Assembly (NCBI GenBank): GCA_036852015.1
Contig: JAANDG010000003.1
Span: 1,012,001-1,076,000, forward strand
DNA: 64,000 bases
Direction: 5' to 3'
Origin: Pelodera strongyloides
Taxonomy: Eukaryota; Nematoda; Chromadorea; Rhabditida; Rhabditidae
The notes below the pieces were generated by a model. It was not told the origin of the DNA and did not search any database. It was given only the letters and a program-made list of their open reading frames with translations. This document shows positions 36,440 through 47,700 of this stretch, piece after piece. Positions within the stretch are counted from its first letter, which is position 1, and each line of letters starts with the position of its first letter. A program made the translations under genes and the position numbers.

Positions 36440-36520
36440 AAAAAGTAATACATAAATACGTGATCAAAACGTGATAAATACGTGATCATACGTGATCAAA
36501 AAGTAATACATAAATACTGA
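36440..36520. repeat. short tandem repeat
   Basis: Interleaved copies of aaagtaatacataaatac and acgtgatcaaaa, about 80 bp, upstream of protease B. Confidence 0.6.
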
Positions 36521-36680
36521 AAAAATGAAAACTGAACCTATCTATCCAGCAGCTGGTGATGTACACGTTTTGGGCCTGCCTGGCTTAAATAGCCTTTCAC
36601 ATGAATAGAAACATGCTACTTTTATTTAGCCTAAAATAGTTATTTTTTCGAATTTCCAATTTCCCATTGTTGTTCGCTTC

Positions 36681-36772
36681 CTTTTGGTGACAGGAACCCT
36701 TTGAATATGAATGCAGTGGAGTTGACTAATAAAACGACTTCTTCCTTTTCAAGTAAACATCTTTTATCAAAA
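36681..36772 (-). promoter_or_regulatory. duplicated upstream block of protease B
   Basis: Counterpart of 28893-28986: ggaaccctttgaatatgaa, gagttgactaataaaac and agtaaacatctttta. Candidate shared promoter region of the tandem proteases. Confidence 0.4.
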
Positions 36773-37344
36773 CAGGGGCATCTAACAGTTGGGGAAAGTT
36801 TTTTTAAATATATCATAAAACTACTCCCCCAGTTCGGAATACAGGTCTGTAGATTTACTCCGCTCCGAGCCACTAGGCAACTGGAAGTTGTTGTGGATTT
36901 TCTAATGCGTTATTCTCATGGGTTACGGTAGGTATTTGACATTCATGTAAAATGGCCTGAAAATGAGCAGGCATTTCTCACTTTCGCAAGTGCGAATCGC
37001 AAACATGGATAGGCCAGCCGTAAGGGATAAAAAGACATGTAAAGTATCCCAAAGCAAACAAGAAATAGATTAGCCGCTCATGTTGCGTGTGGTACAGGTA
37101 CAATACAAGTCACACCTTATTCAGTGCTCTAGTAAAATGCGAAAACGATATTATGTCAACTGATCGCAAAACAAACGTTTATTTTCCCTGAAATTTTTTT
37201 TACAGATTATTCAAAAAGATAATTAATAAAATATCAATTAAAACAATAAAAACGTTTAAATAGCTGCACAAAACCTAGAAAAAATTATTCCATGTGCATG
37301 ATGTAATGATTTATTATTAAGCTAATTATCTTTATTAATAATTA

Positions 37345-38935
37345 TTATTTCTTGGTGGCGGTGATGTTCAGAATTCCACGGCTGTTGAGGTTGCTCTTGA
37401 TGGTGCCAACATCGACATCGTCGGGCAGCTTGTACGCACGGTGGATTTCGCGGGTGACACTGCCGTGCGCGTCGGTGCGCGACTAAAATTCATATTTTAT
37501 TTTGTCGTCAGGCCTCGTGAACAAAATGTTAATTTTCTTTTGAATTGCGAAAGAACTGATGTGTGTAAATTGTTCAGTTGCTGAATTACGCGTACAATCA
37601 GAACAATTAAGAGAAAATTTTGCAAAACGGAAGACAAACCTCATGCTTGCAGTTGATCAAAAGCTCTTGTCCAGTGACCTTGACCTGAAATTCAACATTC
37701 ATCACATACATAGAATAGCTTTCTATTCCTTTCACCTGAGATACTAAGACCTTGTGGAATGTGCCAGGTGATATGTAGGTATCTTATTTCAAGCGTAATT
37801 GAAGTTAAAGCGGCTGGTTTTTGAGACGCATTGCGTACACCTGCTCTTATACAGCATATGCAAATGAGCAAAAATTAGAATAAAAACTAGTCCCCAATTA
37901 GACCCCACCTTGCATAAATGCATAGGAATGCAAGTTTGAGATGAGTTTCAAAAACCGGCCGGTATTTCGCTTTAAATTAACATAGTACATTTATATGGGT
38001 CAGACGTCAGGCTCACGAACAAAATCAATATGCTGAAAAAATGAAGTTCTATTGAGTGCTAGCGAACCTCAATCTCGTTGGGAGTGAAGAATTGGCAGTC
38101 GAGTCCGACTTCGAAGGTCTTGGCGTTGTTGTTAACCTAAAGAGATCAAAGGTCATTATTTTCAGAGTAATTAATATGGTACGCACGTACGCAGACACTC
38201 ATTCGTAAATCGTCGCATTCGTACGCGTACGTCGTATTCGTCGTCGTAGCAAGTCTATCCAATATCAGCAGCCTACAAACTCTGGGATCGTTAATTTGGA
38301 AACTTTTTGTACTGATTGTGGTTTTTATTATGTGAACTACACACATCAAAATAAACAAAGGGGGTGATTTTATTGAAGTGACCTCCATCCATCCCTTTAA
38401 TGGGATGGATGGGAAAATATTGTTGGATTGAGATCAATCCCACAATATTTTCCGTTTACAGCGTTCAAGTTCAATGTATGATTTCCTGTGCATTATTTTA
38501 CTTTCGTTCACTTTGCATGTTTTCTGTGATATTTTTCGACAAACAAATTTTTCTAAAGCATTGAACCTTGTCGTAATGGTAAACTACGTCGATAATAAGG
38601 CTACAGAGGAATAAAATCAGTTCGGGAAGACACCCGTCCAGATCCATGGGGCTCACTCACGGATGCTTGGTGTATTAATAGAATGAAGGTAATGGGGTAA
38701 TGCCCTCTGTGATTACAAGGCTTGCACTCCATAGCTATTGTCTCCAACCGCTAGCTTTTTTTCACTTTTGTAAATATTGGTTTGGCTGGTAACAAGTCTT
38801 GTCTCGATCCAACTCTTCTATATTTTTTTTAAAAACCGTGGAAAAGGCACTTACACGGACTACTCCGTCGTTATGTTGCAGGGGCCAGTCCCATGTAGTG
38901 GCGGCCCAATCGTGAGTTAGTGGGACGTTTGACAT
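37345..38935 (-). CDS. hsp-12: small heat-shock protein, HSP-12 type (alpha-crystallin domain)
   Basis: Four exons: 38855-38935, 38068-38136, 37640-37684, 37345-37482 (TAA at 37345-37347). All phases are 0, giving 110 residues. The N-terminus is very short and carries WDWPLQHNDGVV, a hallmark of nematode 12-kDa sHsps. Then come the crystallin strands (FEVGLDCQFFTPNEIE, VKVTGQELLINCKHE, then HGSVTREIHRAYKLPDDVD) and the terminal GILNITATKK. There is almost no C-terminal tail and no IXI motif after the domain, as in the C. elegans hsp-12 group. Those proteins form tetramers or smaller and have weak chaperone activity; expression is tied to development and stress. I see no convincing heat-shock element (nGAAn repeats) in the 120 bp upstream. 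Intron 2 (37685-38067) holds a family-B element. Confidence 0.93.
37805..37979. repeat. TTAA-type MITE, family B (copy 4) in hsp-12 intron 2
   Basis: Left end ttaaagcggctggtttttga; right end aaaccggccggtatttcgct followed by ttaaa. Inside: cagcatatgcaaatgagc. About 175 bp. Confidence 0.75.
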
Positions 38936-39063
38936 ATCTAAATTAGATAATGTTTAAGTTTTGATATCAATATAGTTCTGGCATTGCCGAAAAGTTATAA
39001 CAAACATGATCGAGAACCACAGCTTTGAACGGACGACAGGCTAAACAAAATTTCGTGCAGGAT

Positions 39064-39461
39064 TAAAGGGACAGGCCCATCAAAGTAAACCTATATTTAC
39101 GAAACGTTCATAATGTATATAAAGCATTTTTATTACAATATATACAAACCAAATTTCACCTACTTTCGCCCTCGAGGACTTTTTCCGATGTGCTCATCAT
39201 CATATGTGTACCATAAAGCTGCAGACTTCCAAGGTGTATATGCAAATCTAGCTCGTCTTTTAATTTCTTGATAAATTTGCGTAGACAGCTTCGATCTCTG
39301 CAGTTTTACGGTATACATATGATGATGAGCACATCGGAAAAAGTCCTCGAGGGCGAAAGTAGGTGAAATTGGGTTTGTATATATTGTAATAAAAATGCTC
39401 TATACACATTATGAATACGTCGTAAAAATAGGTTTACTTTGATGGGCCTGTCCCTTTAATA
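39064..39461. repeat. foldback element, family D
   Basis: About 400-bp palindrome with ends ttaaagggacaggcccatca and gatgggcctgtccctttaa. The arms share ctactttcgccctcgaggac and atgtgctcatcatcatatg. Lies upstream of hsp-12. Confidence 0.85.
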
Positions 39462-39948
39462 GCATGTATGCACCAGTCTGTGATTACAAGTCTTCAAAAT
39501 GGTATTCTCTTGGATAAGGAAACCCCTTCCTTTCTAAGAGTTAGACAAGATGCAGAAAAGTAACTGTACAATTGAAGTTAATATATGTTTTTTTTAATAA
39601 CTATACAAATCATGAGAATAGAACATTTGGGAATTGAAACGGGGAGAAAACGTTCATAAGTGAAAGCCGGGAGCGGGACGTTATGTTGAGATCTAGAGGA
39701 CACCTTCCACTGGGGCGGGGGCAATATCTCCCTAGCCTAGGAGAGGTCTCCCAGGTAAACACTTTGGATAAACAGATATTTGGGACCCTGCAGGCCAACA
39801 TCCCGTACAGAAACTTCTAGTCTAAATCTGGATGGCAAGCCCAAGCACTATAATAAGGAAACGTAAATCATAGTCATTGTCCTGCCACAACTCATTGAGA
39901 ATTATCTTATCGCTAGAGGATTTCAACCGTCAAGTCGGCTCCTATTAA

Positions 39949-40494
39949 AGGGATAGATTCACCTCGAATTGCACTTTTTTATAATTTCCATTGATAGTAT
40001 GACCTATAACGGACAAAATGCGAAAATCGCAGTAAATTTCCTTTGCTCCTCGAGCCAGGATCAAGCTCAAAAGCTAAGCTACCTCGGCTTTATAAAACAA
40101 CTGGCGTACCACAGCCGAACCGAGACGGTAGGCCAAATGTGTTACAAGTGCGAAATAACGTGGCAAGGCTAGAGGTGCAGATACTGTTGTGATAGACAGA
40201 CGTTGAATGTAAAGTTCTGCATACCGTTTAACTACCAGTTGTTTTATAAAGTCGAGGTAGCTTAGCTTTTAGCAAAGTTGAGGTAGCTTAGCTTGATCCT
40301 GGCGCGAGGAGCAAAGGAAATTTATAAAGTCGAGGTAGCTTAACTTTTAGCAAAGTTGAGGTAGCTTAGCTTGATCCTGGCGCGAGGAGCAAAGGAAATT
40401 TACTGCAATTTTCGCATTTTGACCATTATAGGATAGGTCATACTACCAGAAATTATAAAAAAGGTGCAATTTGGGGTGAACTTCTCCCTTTAAT
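39949..40494. repeat. foldback element, family H (copy 2) with an internal arm duplication
   Basis: Ends ttaaagggatagattcacct and the complement of that type near 40480-40494. Its right arm carries a direct duplication of about 70 bp (gtcgaggtagcttagctttt, agcaaagttgaggtagc, ttgatcctggcgcgaggagc) at about 40250-40320 and 40327-40397. Copy 1 at 20988 lacks this. Confidence 0.75.
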
Positions 40495-40905
40495 TATAAA
40501 AAGATTTGTTTAGCAGAGGTCCTAAAGTAGAAGACTAGTTCTAGATGTCTAGATTTCTTTGAGATCCTCTGGAAAAAAAGGGCTTGAAAATCCTGATCAC
40601 AAGCATTGCTAGACTTGTGATAACGAACTGACATAGGAAATATTCCTGGAACTTATATATATATATTTACAAGTGTCGATCATTCGAGTGATTTCATTGC
40701 AAATTCTCGGAACCTTTTCCAGGCTTGTCTGCACTCGTTGTGTTGAATAGTGCCCCCGTGATCTCACAGATCTCAAGCTTTAGCTCGCTAAGCAAATAAA
40801 CAAAGTTGATGGTCGGTTGTGTCGCAAGTGGATGAGACCTGCGAGCCACTCCAGAAGGTTTCCCGAAACAAACTGTAAACGTCTGAAGGGGAGGGGGGTA
40901 GGAGA

Positions 40906-40910
40906 GTGAT

Positions 40911-40943
<33 letters not shown>

Positions 40944-41040
40944 TAAAGATTGTGATCGAGAGAGTGGGTGGAGAAGGCAAGAGAGAGAGGAAGAGAAAGA
41001 GAAATAGAGAGAGAGTTGGTGATGGATCTGGAGAGTGAGA
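40906..41040. repeat. (GA)n low-complexity tract
   Basis: GA-rich run of about 130 bp. Frames through it give only Ser/Leu repeats on the minus strand and are not genes. Nothing else is supported from 40500 to 41700. Confidence 0.85.
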
Positions 41041-41704
41041 GAGTAGGGGAGGCCATGAATTTCGCCGCGCGGAAGCCCAAGTTTTATCAGTGGAATGGAA
41101 AACATATTACGTCCCTATCGCGTTACCGTAGTTCGTTGGAGACAGTGTTCTTTCCAAATAAGCGCAATACGCCATATCCTTTAATAAATCCAATTAGTTA
41201 GTTGCGACAACTTTTTCAACATTTTTGGCAAATAACACTTTTACAATTATATTTAAAAGCTGGTATTTATTCAAAGAACAAGAAAATAACGAAAAATAAC
41301 ATGAGGTCTCCTCCCGCTTAGCAACCAAATGAAAACGATTAGGTTTTATTTATTAACTTCATAAAATAACATCCTAATTATAATAAGACGAGCGCATAAT
41401 AACTTAATTGCAGTATATAGTCTCTATTCTGCGTGAGCGTAAGCATTAGTTGTTATCTGTGAATGGCCAAAAATGATGGAATGATATTATGTAACAAAAA
41501 AAATCAACATAATACGTGATGTAAAATGTCTTTGAAAACAAACTCACACATATTAATCTACCACAGTTTACAACCAAAAACGATGGTATAAAGTTGCATT
41601 ACCAACTGTCTTTTATCCGTCATTATGTAATTAACAAAGCAATGAATGAACTGTAATTATCATTAGAAATAATTAAAATATGCTAATGTCTAGATAAAAT
41701 AATA

Positions 41705-44700
41705 TCAAAATTCAGTGGTCTTATCAAACTCCTCCGTCTTGTCGGCCGCCGTACGGAGTTGTTTGGCCTCCTGAAAAAAATACAATTACATAAATAATCG
41801 TGTACATCTGTTTTCTGTTTCAAACAAAATAGTTGTCAATGATGTATCGGGTGATGAGCTCACCACGACGTCCAAAAGTGTCATTTAACTGCAGTGACAG
41901 GTAATATACCAGTCTAGGGCCTAGGGGCTAGTAGAAGGCGGTTTTCGGTGGCCTCCCTACGAATCCTGCCTAATGTAAAATAATAAATTAATTTCTATAA
42001 TCATTATACACAATTACCCTTCTATTCGTGTCGTTATTCGTGGAACCGGGTGCGTCGAAGCGTTCACTCGGTGGGTACTCGCTAATTGGAGAACGCCCAT
42101 TTGTACGCGCGCTACCGTCGGGGCTGGAAAATTATTCTGTAATGTTAAAGGGAACGTCAACGCATATTCCTGAATGCTGTATCACGCGCTCTCAAAAATC
42201 GAGTTTAAAACAAAAGACCCGCGTCAGCACAGGTTTTAGTGCGTCTTCTGCTTGCATATATTTCTGTCTGTATGTCGGCTCCCTCATTTTTTATATGCTG
42301 TCTATTGCGCGCGATTAAAAAGTGTTGTTTGTGGGTAGCTATATCACATCCTACCCTATCCACGATTCAAAATTCAAACTCCCGCGCGCATAGGGTACGG
42401 TATTTGCATGCACTTTGCATTTTCCCGTCGTTGCGAATAAATTTTTGGGTTTGTCATTCTGGTCTTTGCTTACCCGTATAACGCGACCTTTTTCTTTATT
42501 TATGTTGTTTTTGCATAGTTTTCTTCGTATTTTTTATTTTAATTGTTTCAAACACCATCGGGTGTCTATATTGGTCACATCAGCCGATCTTTGTTCACAT
42601 CAGCTGATTTTTTTGCCGCTTCTGACCAATGACTCCGCTGTCCAGGACATGAGTCCTCATTTATATTGCCATTTTGAACCAAAAAGCCAACACAGTACTG
42701 CTCACTGCCCAGGCCGACTCCTCTGTTACGGACATGAGTCTTCATTTTTGCCAATAAAATTTGTATCCGACCGAACATTCTGAAGGAGTAAGTATCCTAT
42801 CACAGCAGTACAGATCACTGCACAAGATTATGACTTCGGTGTCCAGAGGCCGGTTCCACCAACATTTCAGAGCGCACGGAACTTCCGTGCGCAAGTAAGT
42901 CCGCGCTACTTGCGTTTTCACCAACATTTCAGAGCGCACGGAAGTTACGTGCGCACGGAAAGTTCCGTTGCAAGCAAGGCTTATGTATGGGAAGAGAAAC
43001 TTGTAGTCTAGAGTCGAAGTTTCTTCGAAGTTTCTCCTCAAACTCCATAATTTGTACTGTTTTGTGTCTATATCGTATTTTTAGTTTACAATGAGGTTAT
43101 ACGAAACATATTAAATACTGATTATGAATAAGAACTTAGTTTTTGGTCATGGTTGACAAATACTAGCATTGATTTTGTTATAATTTTAGCTTTAATGTTA
43201 AACATTTGTTCTTAAAACACTCAAGATATTTCTGCTAATATAACCTGTAACTGACTTTGGGTGATAACATTATTGCATTTTTTAAAGAAAACTCAGAATT
43301 TCCTATATAGTAAACTGGTAGATAGCGTATTTGGGGGGCAGAACAAAATTAAGTAAGGAAAATCACAATTGAAACACATAGAAAAAGGTAGCTATTATCG
43401 AAAGAACATGAAAACAAAGAGCCCTGTTCGAATAACCCATTTTTACGCATTTTCTTCCGCATTTTACGCAAGTTATTTTCGTTCCTTAGGCTTTCGCATA
43501 GCAGCAGCAAGATGTTTACCCTTGGGTGACCCTCTCTTATGCTTAACGTATTTAATTTACGCTTACTCGGTACCTTCCTTTGAGAAATGTCGAATGCAAA
43601 ACCGAAAGAAGAAAAAATGCACGTTGTATGCACGTTTGCATATTCATTGGCTAGCTGCCAGACCGTAGTAGCCATTTTTTAGAAAACATCCTAATAACGC
43701 ACGTAAATGTTGGTGAAAAGCCAAGTAAGAGTGCACGGAACTTCCGTTGAACGGAAGAAACTTGTGACAAGTTTCTCTCCGTTTAAACGGAAGTTCCGTG
43801 CGCTCTGAAATGTTGGTGGAACCGGCCTCAGGACACATGTTCGTCTCATTTGCACAGAAGTTTGATTTAGAACATCAAACCAGTTCATTTCGTTATCAAA
43901 TGACGACTCCGTTGAGAATTGTCTATCACATACGTTTATGTTTCCCCGCAAATTAATCGCTGGAACTACGCGAGGAAATATGTTCATGTTGTCATCAGAC
44001 ATCAGCCTTGTATTTTGCAAGTCCAAATGTAATCAAAATTCAAATTTAAAAACAAATCGTTTTGGTTCGTTCTACTTTTGCTATTTTACTAAAATACTTT
44101 TTGCGATCCGCAGTTCAGTCGCGGCATGTGGGCGCTGCGTATGCATTAAAAAAAACGCATTTGTTTGTGTATATTTGTCTATCTAGTCATCGGCAGACCG
44201 TCAGACCACTTCCTGCATGCATATGCATACAACGCAAAGTTGCTTACTCGGTGAGTATACTGGCTTATTGCGAACGTTAGATCCTTTTGGTTTGGAGTAC
44301 AGCTTTGAACAGAGTGAATGAGATTAATGAGAATGCGTTTTCCACTCTCCGAGAACTTTATCTTTCTCAGCCTATTGCTCACGGTGAAGTTCAAGTTCAC
44401 GGTTGCAGTTTCGGTAAATGCTGGTTTCATTTTCACGAACACGGTTCTCTCGAATTCTTGAAAATTTCTGGCATTCTATGTTCGCCCTTTGACTTTGACG
44501 GTTTGTGGCGTACTGCAGTTTTGACCTCGTCTATTCACCTATTCACAGTGCGTCGTTTTTGCAATATGAAACAATGCAACTCAAAATGTTGAAACCGGCG
44601 CCTTTCTAGTCGATTTTGTGCTGTAATCTGCAATCACAAATTGAGCAATATGCAATATCACACGTCGCCTTTTTCATTTCAGTGCACAAGTCATCGTTTT

Positions 44701-47700
44701 TGCCACGGTGTGGTGTGTTCGTGATTCGTATACTCTTTATGCCGCCTTCAGTTACTCTTATGTGCAGGGCATTGTCTCATGACGACTCGTTTTTCTCGTT
44801 TATCAAGCAGTTGATCGTTTCAACTCATGTGATAAACATATTTACACGTGTGAAAGTACAGTCACTATGCATCATGACTGTTTGTTACGTTTTGCTGTGC
44901 AAGTGCAGTTGATGTGTGCAGTCTGCAGCACTGATGCACATCAATTGACAGTTCATTCATCATTCGTTCACTCATCTACCGTTTTCTTACGGACTTCAAT
45001 ATCACGAACAACCGTACTGCTACTGCTAGCTCGGACTCTAGGGCAAGTTGTTCCTTTTGCAGCAAACAACGCTCGTAGAGGCGTTTTCTCTTTCTCCATG
45101 TTCATTATGAGGCATCTGAATATTTTAACTGGTTGCCTTCCCGAATTTTATTTTACAGTATGCAATTTGCGGAATTTGGATAAGTCCCGTTATTCTGTTC
45201 TACTTTTTCTACAAAGTCACCGTTTTGAGTTTTGGACGACAAGTGCCGTTATTCGGTTGTATTGTTTCTACAAATAGCCGTTTTGAGTTTTGCCTTCTCA
45301 GATTATTGCATTATATTCTGTCTTCTTGGTTCCAGAACAAAAACTGTGTGTTCATAGACGCACGCTAATTTAAGTTGTTCAACGGGCACACATCGTTTCT
45401 CAGAATGCTGATGCTAAAGATAGTCATCTGGACTCTCAAGTGTCCAGTGCGGTCAAGTGCCGTGTGACCCCATGTCGTTTCAACTCACGTTATAAACATA
45501 TTTACACGTGTGCGATTTATGTTATAAGTTATAACAAATCACAACAGGTCACTGCCGGCGTGTCTTTCCGTGTTTTAGTAGCCTCCGGAAGGGGGTTGTT
45601 GCCTGTTGACCAATTTTACCCACTGTTCTTCGGCCTTTCGCCGTTTTTTATCTGACCGGCCGACGTCAGTAGATAACGGATAGCAGCTGATCTGCTGATC
45701 CTTTTCGTGATTATCATAAAGGGTGAGGCGTTTCCTTTTGCATGGATCTTGCACCCTGTTCTCGTTATTTGAAACAGTCAGAAGTTTTCCTTTTAATCAC
45801 AGATCGCGGTTTTCACTTCTATGACGAAAATGTCCATGACTGGTTCTTATTTCTCCCGATCGGTCGTATCGCAAAGATTAGTCTGTTTTCCGCTTTCTAT
45901 CAGTATTTTCACTTTCCACATGTGGTATGAGGTACGGTAGTGAAAAGGTAGGCAATAGGCAACGACGACGATGCTAGTACCTCCTGTCTGTTTCATATTC
46001 TTTATGTTGTACATGCGTTCGAAACATTTTTATTCTTAAGCGTTCAGCAGTTCAGCTCAGTTTTCATGTTACAGTTATTGAGTATAGCTTACAGGACAGT
46101 AATTTTAGTTAAGTATTCCAGATCAAGGAATGACAATGATAGTGCTATGCTCTCATATCCACGCTGCTGGTTATTAGTTGCGGCATATGGCAATGGCACA
46201 GAAAGACGAAAAATTGCCGGCGAGATCAGACTGACCGCTCAGGATATTATAGGAAGTGGTTTTCGTTTCGGTTATTTGTCATTTTTTCCCTGAACTGATG
46301 TTTTCAAAAACATTAGCTGCTTTCTAAAATTTGAATGAATACGCATTTTCTTTTGTTGTATTGTTCGAGGCTATATGCTGAGTTTGGATTTTGGATTCAC
46401 CGTGCGTGCCACACAGGTTCTAATTTCAGCGCGCCTTTTTAGCGAACTGTTAATATCGCGAAATATCGTCTAGCACTCACAGTTTAGTCTGAAAAGTTAA
46501 CTTGCCAGGAATACCAGGCTGGCACCAGTTTCTCAACTACATCTTTAGTGCGCTTCGGACTTCCATGATTCACATGCGATGCGGATGCACTCAATTCCAA
46601 CGTGGCTTGCTAACGGAATGGCACCATATGCTGATGATATCGTGATCCTCCAGGAGTTTAACTAACGGTAGGGTTCTGCTGTCGTTTTATTCGATTATAC
46701 GCAGCTAGCCATTGTGCATGCGTAAAGTTCACTTGAATTTTGAATTTGTTATGATTTTATACGAAGGGTATAACTCGTGATACTGTCGGTTAATACCAGG
46801 CTCTGGCCACACACTCTGCTCCCACAATTTCCTTTTACATCCTAAATTTATACACTTACTTTTCCTTTATGGTATTTTAATTTTTTCTTTTACTTTATTA
46901 GTCATAGGCAGTATAGTATCGCCTATTCAGGCAGTAGTTGGATATTATCGGACCTCACCTATGTGTATAATATTGATATATCGCACTAATTGTGCTCTCG
47001 TCGACTATATCACTTTGCTATTTCTGCCCTCGCTCGCTTATTGGTGGTATGATGTGATAGTGCGAAGCACAAACATAATTTTCCTGGGAGTGTAGCGTAG
47101 AGAAAAGTGCAACTTTTCCCGGAGTGGAACGTAGAGAAAAAGGTCTTTTTTTTTGCAACTCATCTAGAAAGAACGTCTTTTGCTTCAGAAATACAAACAT
47201 TGAAGTAAAAACCGAAATCCCATAGTAAAGGCATTCTTTGGAGGGGTTTGAAATTGTTTTTCTTTTTATCTAAAAGTTTTTGTTTATTTTTGTTTTCACT
47301 TTCCTTACCTACAAAAAATAATCTTTCTTTTGAGCCCAACATGCAAAACCGGGTTGACATTCCCTTTAAAGCGAACCAGCCGGTTTTGAAACGCATCGTG
47401 CAAAACTGAATTCTTATTTATTTATGCTAATTTGCTCGATGCTTATTCTAGTTTATGTTTATTTGCATAAGCTGCGTAAGAACGCTGGTGTACTCGATGT
47501 GTTTCAAAAACCGCTTTAAAGGATCGCAGTCACTCCAAAATCATCATTTTGCTTCGAGTTTACTTGAATTTAGTAAAGAATAAAGAAAAACACTTTACCA
47601 AAACCGAATAATTTGAATTCCAACTCAGGGGGGTGAACAACTAGAAAAGTAGTTCTACTTAATTACCGCGGGATTATGAAACGTGTAGTGATATGCCTGC

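Noticed and set aside
36440..36520. Possible CRISPR-like or regulatory direct repeats
   Set aside because: Short slippage-type tandem repeat in a eukaryotic genome, with no spacer structure.
40694..41105. Long minus-strand frames rich in Ser and Leu
   Set aside because: Produced by the (GA)n tract at 40906-41040. No splice-linked exons and no domain.
42028..45277. Several plus-strand frames over 95 codons
   Set aside because: All have biased Phe/Ser/Cys content expected from T-rich DNA, no family resemblance and no consistent splicing.
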